This document shows, piece by piece, positions 43,929 to 53,734 of a stretch of DNA of 64,000 nt (the stretch's first letter is position 1; the number at the start of each line of letters is the position of its first letter). Made by a program: the position numbers and the translations under genes. The notes under the pieces were generated by a model. The model was not told where the DNA came from. It was given only the letters and a program-made list of their open reading frames with translations, and ran no database searches. Origin of the DNA: Enterobacter sp. BIGb0383 (lineage in GTDB: Bacteria > Pseudomonadota > Gammaproteobacteria > Enterobacterales > Enterobacteriaceae). The stretch covers positions 124,001 to 188,000 of the forward strand of contig NZ_RJKQ01000004.1 of NCBI RefSeq assembly GCF_003751845.1, written 5' to 3'.

Positions 43929-44871
43929 ATAAAAACTTAGCTTTAAGATACTTACTATACCACCTAAGAGCTGAGAAATAGTCTCCTCTCTTCGCGGCCT
44001 GCCGGGAGTATACCCGATAATCTGTGGGCCTCATACGTGATGCATAAGACCGTAATTCTGTATTTCTCCACGGGGTGAAATGGTGGTAGAAAATATAGAG
44101 CTGTTGTGAAAGACCAGTATGCTCCTTATACCATGGTTTTCTTCCGCCGGTGAAATGGATAATTCTGGGAAGCGTTTCCTGATGATAGAAGAAACTTTCT
44201 CGTTGTTCATCAGTAAACCAATTAAATAAATAATTCCAGCGGTTATCAATAAACTTAATATTTCCATCGATGGCGATATTTAGCGCGTCCTGATCAAAAT
44301 AAGGTAGTTCTCTTCCCTTTTCAAACAGCACAGTATTAGCTTTGTTTTCAATATCATTAAGGATCCAGTTGGCGATATTTATATATAGAAAACCAGCATT
44401 AAAATAATGGTTGGTACTGAGTCCTAAGCGTTTGGCATGTTTGTTATCGTGGACATTAAGAGAATCATGGCTGACGGCACAAATAACATCATGAATATCA
44501 ATGTTATTAATCTCTTCGATTTTATCGAAGCACAGAGTGTCAGCATCTAAATAGATGAAATTCTCCACTTTGTCTTTTAGCAAACGTGGTACGGCCAAAC
44601 GCATATAGGTTGAGCGATTAAGATGTTTGATCGCAAAGTCGTTGTTATATTTTTCAATTTCAGCTTTGTCAATATTAATGACCTGAATTTTATCACTGGC
44701 TGACTGTAGTTTTTTGATATCTTCTTCACTAACATCATAAACAAACACGAAAAACTGCAGGGCTTGTTCCGGATTATTTATTATGATGGACATAATAGAT
44801 ACGGCTACATATTCCAGATAATTAGCATCTGTACAGTAAGCAATATTAATAGTGCGGTTTTTATTATCCAT
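43927..44871 (-). CDS. GT8 glycosyltransferase, last gene of hldD operon
   Basis: 314-aa GT8 protein, distinct from the two WaaI/J-like enzymes. It starts with a short tail before INIAYCTDANYLEYVAVSI; DxD in YLDADTLCF; HFTGGRKPWYKEH is the GT8 H-x-x-G-x-x-K-P-W motif. The C-terminus is basic (YRVYSRQAAKRGDY). It is next to waaQ with a 0-nt gap and AT-rich. It probably decorates the LPS core; acceptor unknown. Confidence 0.8.
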   Translation of the reverse strand: MDNKNRTINIAYCTDANYLEYVAVSIMSIIINNPEQALQFFVFVYDVSEEDIKKLQSASDKIQVINIDKAEIEKYNNDFAIKHLNRSTYMRLAVPRLLKDKVENFIYLDADTLCFDKIEEINNIDIHDVICAVSHDSLNVHDNKHAKRLGLSTNHYFNAGFLYINIANWILNDIENKANTVLFEKGRELPYFDQDALNIAIDGNIKFIDNRWNYLFNWFTDEQRESFFYHQETLPRIIHFTGGRKPWYKEHTGLSQQLYIFYHHFTPWRNTELRSYASRMRPTDYRVYSRQAAKRGDYFSALRWYSKYLKAKFL

Positions 44872-45927
44872 TTACGGTTTCTCAATCCCCGAATCTGAAT
44901 CGCTATCATGAAGTACCGTATCGATAGCGTCAATAACGGCCTGTGCCGGTATCCATGTTAAATATTTTTTTGAGCGGTCAAGATCGCTGCGCGACGGCAT
45001 TGTATGATAATGACCAGCCCAAATGACGGCAGCTTTATCTGACCAGGGCTTCCATTGTTCATAATTGGTGGCGCCAAACAGACATACCTGTGGGGTACCT
45101 AATGCGGCTGCCATATGCATTGGCGCGGAGTCCACACCAATATAGAGCACGGCATGATCGATTAAAGCCGCCAGCTGCAGGAAAGACGTTTTACCTGCCA
45201 GCGTCAGATCTGGTGCCGTTTTGCACAATTCTGCAATACGTTTGACCTGCTGTTGCTCATTGACTGCCGGACCACAGGTGAGATAAACATGCAGGCCTCG
45301 CTGATGCAGATTATCGATGACATCAGCAAATTTATCGTCATCCCAGCATTTGAAAGTCTGTCGCGCGGTGGGCTGAATAACTACATATTTTTGCATCGGC
45401 AGTTCTGGCAACTGAGACACGAGAAATTGATAGTCATCCTTGCGATAGTTAAGTGACAGCTCTTTTTTTAACTCACTATCATCAAAACCAATGCCTTTCA
45501 GGATAGAGACATTCTGCTCAACAATATGCGTTCCGGCTGAGGGTATGACCCGGGTAAACAAGCGGTTCCAGAGCTTTTTTTCTCGCTCAAATGCAATAGA
45601 AGGGCGATGTAAGGAGGCAATAAGCACCCCGATAGGCCACTGTTCGGTCAAATTAATAATCAGGTCATAGCGATTTTTTTTCAGCTGATGACGTACTGCA
45701 ATATAATTTTTTACTGTGGCGAGCAGCCCTTTCTTCTTCTCAATAAGATAAAAGGCATTTATGCTATCACTGGCGGCTAAAATCGACTTTGTTTCTTTAT
45801 AAAGAAGGAGATCGATTTTAGCATCAGGATAACGATTCTGAAGACTGGCAATAACCGGCGTGATTAACAACACATCGCCATAGAATTTTAGCTTACTAAT
45901 AAGTATGCGCTCTATTTTTTTATGCAT
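44872..45927 (-). CDS. waaQ: LPS core heptosyltransferase III WaaQ
   Basis: 351-aa GT9 transferase adding the side-branch heptose (HepIII) to HepII. Typical are ILISKLKFYGDVLLITPVI, VIQPTARQTFKCWDDDKFADV, and GVDSAPMHMAAALGTPQVCLFG with WAGHY. ATG at 45927 is preferred over an upstream start because it has AAGGGAA and lies just past the GT2 stop. In E. coli waaQ leads the waaQGP operon; here it is far from waaG, in the opposing operon. Confidence 0.9.
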   Translation of the reverse strand: MHKKIERILISKLKFYGDVLLITPVIASLQNRYPDAKIDLLLYKETKSILAASDSINAFYLIEKKKGLLATVKNYIAVRHQLKKNRYDLIINLTEQWPIGVLIASLHRPSIAFEREKKLWNRLFTRVIPSAGTHIVEQNVSILKGIGFDDSELKKELSLNYRKDDYQFLVSQLPELPMQKYVVIQPTARQTFKCWDDDKFADVIDNLHQRGLHVYLTCGPAVNEQQQVKRIAELCKTAPDLTLAGKTSFLQLAALIDHAVLYIGVDSAPMHMAAALGTPQVCLFGATNYEQWKPWSDKAAVIWAGHYHTMPSRSDLDRSKKYLTWIPAQAVIDAIDTVLHDSDSDSGIEKP

Positions 45928-45928
45928 A

Positions 45929-46942
45929 CTAATTCCCTTTTGGTACAAAAAAAACACTGTAACTTTTCTTGGCTATAAATTTCATTTTAGAAAAATAACA
46001 ATCAAGATGTGGGTATTTCATCTTGTAAAATGTTTTTTTACTTATGACCGAATTATCACAGCATGCTAACGCGTTCTGTATATCATTAATCATGTTTTCT
46101 CTGTAGCAGTAATAGCCTTTTTTCTTGCGCAAGAGTTTGCGCCCTTCCATAAAGCAATTGATGATCATTAATGTTGCGACAGTACGTTTTTCACTGTTGT
46201 TATTTATAAAGTTACACATTTTACGCATCGCAAAAAAAATGCTTTCAGCATCGCCTTCGATTATGTTTTCAGTAATGCTTTTATTGTTTAATCTGTAATA
46301 GTAGAGGTTATTATCAATTTTTAATATTTTCTTGCATTTAAAGTATTGAAATGGGCAAAAAATCATATCTTCATAGCGGCGATGCTCTTCAAAGCGATCT
46401 TCACCGATAATATTACGATGAAAGACTTTGGTCATCAAATGCCATTGCCCTGCGCGGAATATTGGTGTTAGAGAAGAAAATTTGGCATCCGAAAAGATGA
46501 ACTCACGCTCTATAATATCAGATTCTATGTCTTTAGAGGCGCTGTGAATATTTCTTATGTCACGAGTTAAATTAAAATCAATAATATCGTATTTTTCTTC
46601 CCTTAATTTTGGAAGAAGGACCGAAAAATAATCAGGACTAACAAGGTCATCACTGTCGACAAAACCAATATATTTTCCTGTTGCTTGCGCAAGCCCAACG
46701 TTGCGGGCAATAGCGACGCCTTGATTTTTTTGCGCAATATATTTCACATTATTGTCGTTTCGATTGCGATAAAACGCATTAATGCGCTCTTCAGTTGAAT
46801 CCGTTGAGCCATCATTGACGATTATTAACTCAACTTCTTCGGTTATGCCCTTATGGAGAGACGTCAGAGTATCTGTGATAAATTCTGCATTATTGTATGT
46901 TGGTACAATAATGCTCAGTAAATAACCTGTAGCGTTAGTCAT
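45929..46942 (-). CDS. GT2 family glycosyltransferase
   Basis: 337-aa GT-A fold transferase. Nucleotide-binding N-terminus LSIIVPTYNNAEFI, then VNDGSTDSTEE and the donor/metal motif GFVDSDDLVS. The C-terminal half is basic and hydrophobic with no clear membrane domain. It lies between waaL (8-nt overlap) and waaQ, so it likely adds a core sugar. Not identified further; sugar unknown. Confidence 0.82.
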   Translation of the reverse strand: MTNATGYLLSIIVPTYNNAEFITDTLTSLHKGITEEVELIIVNDGSTDSTEERINAFYRNRNDNNVKYIAQKNQGVAIARNVGLAQATGKYIGFVDSDDLVSPDYFSVLLPKLREEKYDIIDFNLTRDIRNIHSASKDIESDIIEREFIFSDAKFSSLTPIFRAGQWHLMTKVFHRNIIGEDRFEEHRRYEDMIFCPFQYFKCKKILKIDNNLYYYRLNNKSITENIIEGDAESIFFAMRKMCNFINNNSEKRTVATLMIINCFMEGRKLLRKKKGYYCYRENMINDIQNALACCDNSVISKKTFYKMKYPHLDCYFSKMKFIAKKSYSVFFVPKGN

Positions 46943-48218
46943 TTGATAACTCTCTCATCGGGCCTGGCGTCAGCATTGCTGCCGCACATAAAGCCAATAC
47001 ACAGCTCAGGGCTTCACCTTTGGCATAAAGTATTACATCACTCAAACCGTAGAGCACGATAGCACTTGAAATGATGAATAGTAGAGGGCTTCTTTGGGTG
47101 CAAGCTCTTAGAAACATCGCCATATACAGAAAGAGTAGCACTATAACGCCGGGAATGCCTTTAAGCGAAAACGTATCAATCACTTCGTTATGCAGATGGA
47201 CGTTAATGTATGTCAGGGCTCCTGCCAACGATGCGTCTTCTTGTGTCAGAGCCTGAATTTCAGCGCCGCGTTGTTCAAGCGATTGCCCCCATTGATGGGC
47301 TGTTCCTGCACTCATTCCTACACGTTGCATTGCCAGTCGGGCACCAATAGAGGTGTGACTATTGCTTTGGCTATAAGAATGTATATCGCTCATAAAGCTG
47401 TGGTAGCGATTTTCAATCACCGATCTTAATGGGATTGCTGTCAATCCGACCAACAGGATGAAACCCAGTAGCGCACGCAGCAAAATGGCGCGTTGATGGC
47501 GATAATGCAGGGTAAAGAGGGCTATGCTCAGAAGAGGGTAAACCAGAATGGCTGCCCGGGTCTGTGTCGTTACGATAACCGCCAGCGATACCAGGAAATG
47601 CAATAAATAGAGCGTGACGGTATGTTTTAGACGCAGATTAATAATGGCCTGTGATGCCAGCAGCGCAATGAGTGTCAGGGTGTAAGCCGCTCCCGTTGCA
47701 TGCTCAAAACCAAGCGCAACTTGATAATTGAAGGGAGCAGGAGCGGTGGAGAACTGGTAGCCAGCCATGCAGTACAGACCTAATGCCGTTGCTATAACCC
47801 AAAAATTGCTTATGCGGCTTTTGATGATGTACTGCGTGTGAGACTGTAGAGCTGTCATAACCAGTGCTGCAAAAATCATCACCTTGCCACCATTCTGGTA
47901 TGAACGATACGCCGCTGCAAAGTTTGAGTTGGGTTCCTTGAATATCTCAACCCAAACAATTTGCACTAATCCAAAGAGCAGCAGCATCAAGGGTAAAAAC
48001 AGATTTTTCTTATTTGAGAGAATAAGTTCTCGATTTTTCCCGATAAGCGGCAGCGCCAGCAGCGCGCTCAAAATGAATAGCTTCAGAGCGCTGTCCGGAT
48101 TAACCAGCAGTAGGGTCAGGGTCGAAAAAAATGCAGCGTAAATAAAAAAGTAGATCAAATCATATGGATTATTTTTTGCGCTGCGGATAAAACCAGAACA
48201 CAGGAGTCCACGAAGCAT
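46935..48218 (-). CDS. waaL: O-antigen ligase WaaL
   Basis: 427-aa inner-membrane protein with about 10-12 transmembrane segments that joins O antigen from undecaprenyl-PP to the lipid A-core. The periplasmic loop with HLHNEVIDTFSLKGIPGVIVL contains the His typical of Wzy_C ligases, and R residues in the GARLAMQRVGMSAG region fit the family. ATG at 48218 is preferred over a TTG at 48245. Sequence is poorly conserved, as usual for WaaL; function assigned by topology and position after waaC. Confidence 0.85.
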   Translation of the reverse strand: MLRGLLCSGFIRSAKNNPYDLIYFFIYAAFFSTLTLLLVNPDSALKLFILSALLALPLIGKNRELILSNKKNLFLPLMLLLFGLVQIVWVEIFKEPNSNFAAAYRSYQNGGKVMIFAALVMTALQSHTQYIIKSRISNFWVIATALGLYCMAGYQFSTAPAPFNYQVALGFEHATGAAYTLTLIALLASQAIINLRLKHTVTLYLLHFLVSLAVIVTTQTRAAILVYPLLSIALFTLHYRHQRAILLRALLGFILLVGLTAIPLRSVIENRYHSFMSDIHSYSQSNSHTSIGARLAMQRVGMSAGTAHQWGQSLEQRGAEIQALTQEDASLAGALTYINVHLHNEVIDTFSLKGIPGVIVLLFLYMAMFLRACTQRSPLLFIISSAIVLYGLSDVILYAKGEALSCVLALCAAAMLTPGPMRELSND

Positions 48219-48235
48219 ACTTAATCTCTTACATG

Positions 48236-49198
48236 TTATAAACAATGAGCTTCAACAAGCGTTAACTTGACTGCATTCGCATCAAGAGTCTGCATCTTCC
48301 CCGAATCACTCCTGCGTGCATATTGGTTTTTTCCGTATCCGCCAATTAAACCCGGATCCGTCGGACCATAAAGCGTGACATTCGGTCGGTCCAGTGCGGC
48401 GGTCAAATGACTTAATCCGGTATCGACGGAGACCACAAAGCGTGCTCCGGCCAGGGTTTGCGCCACATCGCTCAGGCTCATTTTGGGCAGAACATCCACA
48501 CAATCAAATCCGTCGGCCAGGCGCCGCGCTCGTGCCTCTTCATGGGGAGCGCCCCAGGGAAGCTTAATCCGCAGGCCGCTGTCGGCGAGCAGGGCGATCA
48601 GCGCACGCCAGTGTTCTTCCGGCCAGTGCTTATCATCGCGGGTGGTGGCGTGCAGGAAGACCGCATAGGGCGGGGTAGCGGCGTTGCCGGTAAAATGCCG
48701 GGCAATGGCGTAATCACCCTGAGTTTGTGGTTTGGCATAGCCCAGGCTTGCGGCAAACAGTTCCCGGGTGCGTTCGACCGCGTGCTGCTGTCTGGCAATG
48801 TGGTGCTTGCGGTTATAAAACAGACTCGCCAAAGGCTCGCGGGCCGTGCTCCAGTCCATACCGTGCTTAACACCGTGCGCCAGGCGGGTCACCAGCGCTG
48901 CGCTTTTCACCAGCCCCTGGGCATCGATAATGGCATCGTAGCGAACGGCGCGAACGGCATCGCGAAAGGCCTGGCGTTCGGCCTTCACCGGTGCAGAGAA
49001 CCAGGCTTTACGCCAGCGGCGGATTGCCACCGGTATGACCCGATCAACAGCCTCATGCCAGGACGGGATCTGGGCGAAGCCCTCTTCTACCACCCAGTCA
49101 AAACGGATGCCCGGAATGGCCTGCACCGCGTCCGTTAAGGCGGGTAGCGTATGCAATACGTCACCCATCGAAGAGGTTTTAACGATCAGTACCCGCAT
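48236..49198 (-). CDS. waaC: LPS heptosyltransferase I WaaC
   Basis: 320-aa GT9 enzyme adding the first heptose to Kdo. Starts MRVLIVKTSSMGDVLHTLPAL; donor-site HATTRDDKHWPEEHW and the SVDTGLSHLTAALDRPNVTLYGPTDP motif are diagnostic. Four nt downstream of waaF. Third gene of the hldD operon. Confidence 0.96.
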   Translation of the reverse strand: MRVLIVKTSSMGDVLHTLPALTDAVQAIPGIRFDWVVEEGFAQIPSWHEAVDRVIPVAIRRWRKAWFSAPVKAERQAFRDAVRAVRYDAIIDAQGLVKSAALVTRLAHGVKHGMDWSTAREPLASLFYNRKHHIARQQHAVERTRELFAASLGYAKPQTQGDYAIARHFTGNAATPPYAVFLHATTRDDKHWPEEHWRALIALLADSGLRIKLPWGAPHEEARARRLADGFDCVDVLPKMSLSDVAQTLAGARFVVSVDTGLSHLTAALDRPNVTLYGPTDPGLIGGYGKNQYARRSDSGKMQTLDANAVKLTLVEAHCL

Positions 49199-49201
49199 TC
49201 G

Positions 49202-50248
49202 TTACCCTTCTTCGTTTAACAGTAAGTCGTTGAGTTCATCGAGCACGCGCTGCGGCGTAATGTCGATCAGGCTTTGATGATAACCTTCGGCGGCATCGCC
49301 TTTACGCACCTTGTGGTAGCCGGTAATCAGGCGGATAACGCGCGCTTTATGGGAAAGCGGTGGCGTAAAGTCCGGGCTGCTGGGACCATACAGGGCAACC
49401 AGCGGGCGGTTCAGCGCGGCGGCAACGTGCATCAGCCCTGAGTCGTTGGAGACGACGGCTTTACAGGCGGCAATCAGGATTACTGCCTGTTCCAGCTGGG
49501 TTTCGCCCGCCAGATTGCGGCACCAGGCCTGCTGCTCCATGCTGAGCGTTGCGAGGATTTCGTTACCGGCTTCGTGGTCTTTTGCCGAACCGAAAAGAAC
49601 GATCTGATAGCCTTCATCGATCAGCTGTTTCGCCAGTTCCGCATAATGGTAGTGCGGCCAGCGCTTCGCCGGGCCAAATTCCGCGCCGGGGCAGAAACCG
49701 ATAAGCGGACGCTCTGAGGAAAGAGCAAAAGCCTCGCAGGTCTGCGCTTTTTCGCTATCGTTCACCTGCAGCTGCGGCCACAGCAGCGGCTGCGGCAAGT
49801 CTTTCGCCGTGTGCATCGCACCTTTGTCATAGGCCAGCGCCACATAGCGCTCTACCATCAGCGGCCAGGCGGTTTTATCCAGCACGCGGGCGTCGTTGAG
49901 CAGACCGTAGCGCATCTCGCCGCGCCAGCCGGTACGCTGGGGTATTGCGGCGAAGAACGGCACCAGAGCAGATTTAAACGAGTTGGGCAGAACAAATGCG
50001 CGGTCGTAACGGCGCTCGCGCAGGCTGTGGCCCAGCTTACGGCGTGCGCCGATTTCCAGCGCCCCGTGGCCAAGCGGCATCGGGATCGCTTCGTTGACTT
50101 CCGGCATCCGCGATAACAGCGGACGGCACCACGCGGGTGCCATCACGTCGATCATCGCCTGGGGATAACGCGCCCTGAGCGTGCGATAGAGACTTTGCGA
50201 CATCATCATGTCGCCCACCCATGACGGGCCGATCACCAAAATCTTCAT
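49202..50248 (-). CDS. waaF: LPS heptosyltransferase II WaaF
   Basis: 348-aa GT9 enzyme adding heptose II. Starts MKILVIGPSWVGDMMMSQSLY; GFCPGAEFGPAKRWPHYHYAELA and SNDSGLMHVAAALNRPLVALYGPSSPDFTPP are the donor-binding motifs. Second gene of the operon, 11 nt after hldD. Confidence 0.97.
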   Translation of the reverse strand: MKILVIGPSWVGDMMMSQSLYRTLRARYPQAMIDVMAPAWCRPLLSRMPEVNEAIPMPLGHGALEIGARRKLGHSLRERRYDRAFVLPNSFKSALVPFFAAIPQRTGWRGEMRYGLLNDARVLDKTAWPLMVERYVALAYDKGAMHTAKDLPQPLLWPQLQVNDSEKAQTCEAFALSSERPLIGFCPGAEFGPAKRWPHYHYAELAKQLIDEGYQIVLFGSAKDHEAGNEILATLSMEQQAWCRNLAGETQLEQAVILIAACKAVVSNDSGLMHVAAALNRPLVALYGPSSPDFTPPLSHKARVIRLITGYHKVRKGDAAEGYHQSLIDITPQRVLDELNDLLLNEEG

Positions 50249-50259
50249 ACGGCTCCTGC

Positions 50260-51192
50260 TTACGCGTCCTGGTTCAGCCAGGCCATATATTCCGTTACGC
50301 CTTCGGCAACGGTTTTGAACGGCTTATCATAGCCCGCCGCGCGCAGGTTAGTCAGATCTGCCTGGGTGAAGGCCTGGTAGCGGCCTTTCAGTTTGTCCGG
50401 GAACGGGATGTATTCGATGCTGCCTTTCTGGTGGAATGCCAGGGTGGCATCGGCCACGGCCTGGAAGGATTCTGCCCGGCCGGTACCGAGGTTGTAGATA
50501 CCGGATACGCCGTTTTCCCAGAACCACAGGTTCACCGCCGCCACGTCGCCAACGTAGACGAAATCGCGCTTGAAGTTTTCGCTACCGGAGAACAGTTTCG
50601 GACTTTCGCCGTTGTTCAACTGGGTGTTGAGATGGAAAGCGACGCTCGCCATGCTGCCTTTGTGGCCTTCACGCGGTCCGTAGACGTTGAAGTAGCGGAA
50701 GCCCACGACCGGAGAGTTCGCTTCCGGCAGGATCTGACGGACGTATTCATCGAACAGGAATTTGGAGTAGCCGTAGACGTTCAGCGGCTTCTCGTATTCG
50801 CGGGATTCAATAAAGTCGGAGGTGCGGCCGCCGTAGGTGGCTGCAGAGGACGCATAAAGGAAAGGAATTTCACGCTCCAGGCAGAAGTGCAGCAGCTCTT
50901 TCGAGTACTGATAGTTGTTATCCATCATGTACTTGCCGTCCCACTCCGTGGTGGAAGAGCAGGCGCCTTCGTGGAAAATCGCCTCAATGTCGTCAAACTC
51001 TTCACCGGCCATAATCTGGATAAGGAAATCCTCTTTATCCATATAGTCGGCGATGTCCAGGTCAACCAGGTTAACGAACTTGGTGCCGTCTTTGAGGTTG
51101 TCTACGACCAGAATATCGGTAATGCCTTTGTCGTTCAGGGCCTTAACAATGTTGCTGCCAATAAAACCTGCGCCGCCAGTCACAATAATCAT
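50260..51192 (-). CDS. hldD: ADP-L-glycero-D-manno-heptose-6-epimerase
   Basis: 310-aa SDR-type epimerase giving the ADP-heptose donor used by WaaC/F/Q. NADP-binding motif [10 protein letters not shown] at the N-terminus; catalytic Tyr-Lys in [16 protein letters not shown] at 51192 (MIIVTGG) is the conserved start; five upstream in-frame codons are not. Leads the hldD-waaF-waaC-waaL operon, divergent from kbl. Confidence 0.97.
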   Translation of the reverse strand: MIIVTGGAGFIGSNIVKALNDKGITDILVVDNLKDGTKFVNLVDLDIADYMDKEDFLIQIMAGEEFDDIEAIFHEGACSSTTEWDGKYMMDNNYQYSKELLHFCLEREIPFLYASSAATYGGRTSDFIESREYEKPLNVYGYSKFLFDEYVRQILPEANSPVVGFRYFNVYGPREGHKGSMASVAFHLNTQLNNGESPKLFSGSENFKRDFVYVGDVAAVNLWFWENGVSGIYNLGTGRAESFQAVADATLAFHQKGSIEYIPFPDKLKGRYQAFTQADLTNLRAAGYDKPFKTVAEGVTEYMAWLNQDA

Positions 51193-51405
51193 TACGCTAA
51201 CCTTCAAAATGTGGGGTTCCGGGACCGTCCCGGAGACGAATGCCGACTATCATACCATTACATTGTCCTGCCATCAGCCATTCACCGTTAACCGGAGATG
51301 CACGTGATTTATGCTGCAAAACCGACAACTCATGATGTGTCATCTCGTATCACAGTATAGCTTTCGGTAAGATGTGCCGAAATTTGCTGAGTCTGGAGAA
51401 CGACT

Positions 51406-52602
51406 ATGCGTGGGGATTTTTATCAACAGCTGGCGAATGACCTGGAGACCGCACGTGCGGAAGGGTTATTCAAAGAAGAACGCATTATCACGTCCGCACA
51501 GCAGGCGGATATCACGGTTGGCGACGGTAGCCACGTGATCAACTTTTGCGCCAACAACTACCTTGGCCTGGCGAATCACCCCGAACTGATTGCCGCCGCG
51601 AAAGCGGGAATGGACAGCCACGGTTTTGGGATGGCGTCGGTGCGCTTTATCTGTGGCACCCAGGACAGTCATAAGATGCTGGAGAAAAAGCTGGCCGATT
51701 TCTTAGGCATGGAAGATGCCATTCTCTACTCCTCCTGCTTTGACGCCAACGGCGGCCTGTTTGAAACTCTGCTGGGTGCCGAAGATGCGATTATTTCCGA
51801 TGCCCTGAACCACGCGTCGATCATCGACGGCGTGCGCCTGTGTAAAGCGAAGCGCTTCCGCTACGCCAACAACGATATGCAGGAGCTGGAAACGCGCCTG
51901 CAAGAAGCCCGCGATGCGGGCGCTCGCCATATCCTGATCGCGACAGATGGCGTCTTCTCGATGGATGGCGTGATTGCCAACCTGAAAGGCGTCTGTGACC
52001 TGGCAGACAAATATAACGCGCTGGTGATGGTTGATGACTCTCACGCCGTGGGCTTTGTTGGCGATAACGGTCGCGGCTCCCACGAATATTGTGAGGTGAT
52101 GGGCCGGGTAGACATTATTACCGGTACCCTCGGCAAAGCCCTGGGCGGCGCGTCCGGCGGCTATACGGCAGCGCGTAAAGAGGTGGTTGAATGGCTGCGT
52201 CAGCGCTCCCGCCCGTATCTGTTCTCTAACTCCCTGGCACCGGCAATTGTGGCCGCTTCTATTAAGGTACTGGAGATGGTCGAGTCCGGGGCTGAACTGC
52301 GCGGCCGCCTGTGGGCCAACGCACGTCTGTTCCGTGAAAAAATGACCGCTGCAGGCTTTACCCTGGCCGGGGCCGATCACGCCATTATCCCGGTGATGCT
52401 GGGTGACGCGGTGGTGGCGCAAAACTTTGCCCGCGAGCTGCAAAAAGAGGGGATTTATGTCACCGGCTTCTTCTTCCCGGTGGTGCCAAAAGGTCAGGCG
52501 CGCATCCGTACCCAGATGTCTGCTGCCCACACCCCGGAACAAATTGAGCGTGCGGTTGAGGCCTTTACCCGTATCGGCAAACAACTGGGCGTGATTGCCT
52601 GA
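51406..52602 (+). CDS. kbl: 2-amino-3-ketobutyrate CoA ligase
   Basis: 398-aa PLP enzyme that turns 2-amino-3-ketobutyrate and CoA into glycine and acetyl-CoA, the second step of threonine breakdown. The Schiff-base Lys is in [24 protein letters not shown] holds the PLP-binding Asp. Nine nt before tdh in the same operon. Same length as E. coli. Confidence 0.97.
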   Translation: MRGDFYQQLANDLETARAEGLFKEERIITSAQQADITVGDGSHVINFCANNYLGLANHPELIAAAKAGMDSHGFGMASVRFICGTQDSHKMLEKKLADFLGMEDAILYSSCFDANGGLFETLLGAEDAIISDALNHASIIDGVRLCKAKRFRYANNDMQELETRLQEARDAGARHILIATDGVFSMDGVIANLKGVCDLADKYNALVMVDDSHAVGFVGDNGRGSHEYCEVMGRVDIITGTLGKALGGASGGYTAARKEVVEWLRQRSRPYLFSNSLAPAIVAASIKVLEMVESGAELRGRLWANARLFREKMTAAGFTLAGADHAIIPVMLGDAVVAQNFARELQKEGIYVTGFFFPVVPKGQARIRTQMSAAHTPEQIERAVEAFTRIGKQLGVIA

Positions 52603-52611
52603 GGACGTAAA

Positions 52612-53637
52612 ATGAAAGCATTGTCCAAACTGAAAGCGGAAGAAGGGATTTGGATGACCGATGTTCCGACACCGGAAGTCGGCCATAACGACCTGCTGAT
52701 TAAGATCCGCAAAACCGCGATTTGCGGCACCGATGTGCATATCTACAACTGGGATGAGTGGTCGCAGAAGACCATTCCGGTTCCGATGGTTGTCGGTCAT
52801 GAGTACGTGGGTGAAGTTATTGGCATTGGCCAGGAAGTGAAAGGCTTTAAAATTGGCGATCGCGTCTCCGGTGAAGGCCATATTACCTGCGGCCACTGCC
52901 GTAACTGCCGCGCCGGACGCACGCATCTGTGCCGTAACACCGTTGGCGTTGGCGTCAACCGTCAGGGCTGCTTTGCCGAACAGCTGGTGATCCCGGCCTT
53001 TAACGCCTTCAAAATCCCCGACAATATTTCTGACGATCTGGCTTCTATCTTTGACCCGTTCGGCAACGCTGTTCATACCGCGCTCTCCTTCGATCTCGTG
53101 GGTGAAGATGTGCTGGTGTCCGGTGCCGGGCCGATTGGCATTATGGCCGCTGCGGTGGCAAAACACGTTGGCGCACGCCATGTGGTGATTACCGACGTCA
53201 ACGAATACCGTCTGGAGCTGGCGCGCAAAATGGGCGTCACCCGGGCGGTGAACGTGGCGAAGGAGAGCCTGACGGACGTGATGGCCGAGCTGGGCATGAC
53301 CGAAGGCTTTGATGTGGGCCTGGAGATGTCCGGTGCGCCGCCGGCGTTCCGCACGATGCTCGATACCATGAACCACGGCGGCCGTATCGCCATGCTGGGT
53401 ATCCCGCCGTCGGAGATGTCTATCGACTGGAATAAAGTGATCTTTAAAGGTCTGTTTATTAAAGGCATCTACGGTCGCGAAATGTTCGAGACCTGGTACA
53501 AAATGGCGGCCCTTATCCAGTCTGGTCTGGATCTGTCCCCGATTATTACCCACCGCTTCAGCATTGATGAATTCCAGCAGGGCTTTGACGCGATGCGTTC
53601 AGGCCAGTCGGGGAAAGTGATCCTCAGTTGGGACTAA
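52612..53637 (+). CDS. tdh: L-threonine 3-dehydrogenase
   Basis: 341-aa zinc-containing MDR dehydrogenase oxidising threonine to 2-amino-3-ketobutyrate with NAD+. The catalytic zinc ligands start at ICGTDVH and GHEYVGEV; the structural zinc cluster is [15 protein letters not shown]; Rossmann motif [14 protein letters not shown]. Paired with kbl. Confidence 0.97.
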   Translation: MKALSKLKAEEGIWMTDVPTPEVGHNDLLIKIRKTAICGTDVHIYNWDEWSQKTIPVPMVVGHEYVGEVIGIGQEVKGFKIGDRVSGEGHITCGHCRNCRAGRTHLCRNTVGVGVNRQGCFAEQLVIPAFNAFKIPDNISDDLASIFDPFGNAVHTALSFDLVGEDVLVSGAGPIGIMAAAVAKHVGARHVVITDVNEYRLELARKMGVTRAVNVAKESLTDVMAELGMTEGFDVGLEMSGAPPAFRTMLDTMNHGGRIAMLGIPPSEMSIDWNKVIFKGLFIKGIYGREMFETWYKMAALIQSGLDLSPIITHRFSIDEFQQGFDAMRSGQSGKVILSWD

Positions 53638-53645
53638 TCTGTAAG

Positions 53646-53677
53646 CCGGGCCGCGTATTACGCGGGCCGGTTTCTTT
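53646..53677 (+). terminator. Terminator of kbl-tdh
   Basis: CCGGGCCGCG (53646-53655), loop TATTA, CGCGGGCCGG (53661-53670; one mismatch) and TTTCTTT follow the tdh stop. Confidence 0.72.
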
Positions 53678-53734
53678 CCCCCCGATCTTTATCATATACT
53701 CCCAGCGTCAAAAATAGTGAAAACTGGACGGCTA

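Noticed and set aside
51703-53553. 616-codon open frame on the minus strand opposite kbl-tdh
   Set aside because: It is antisense to two well-conserved enzymes, its composition (His/Asn/Arg-rich, no family motif) is that of a mirror frame of GC-rich coding DNA, and it has no ribosome site.
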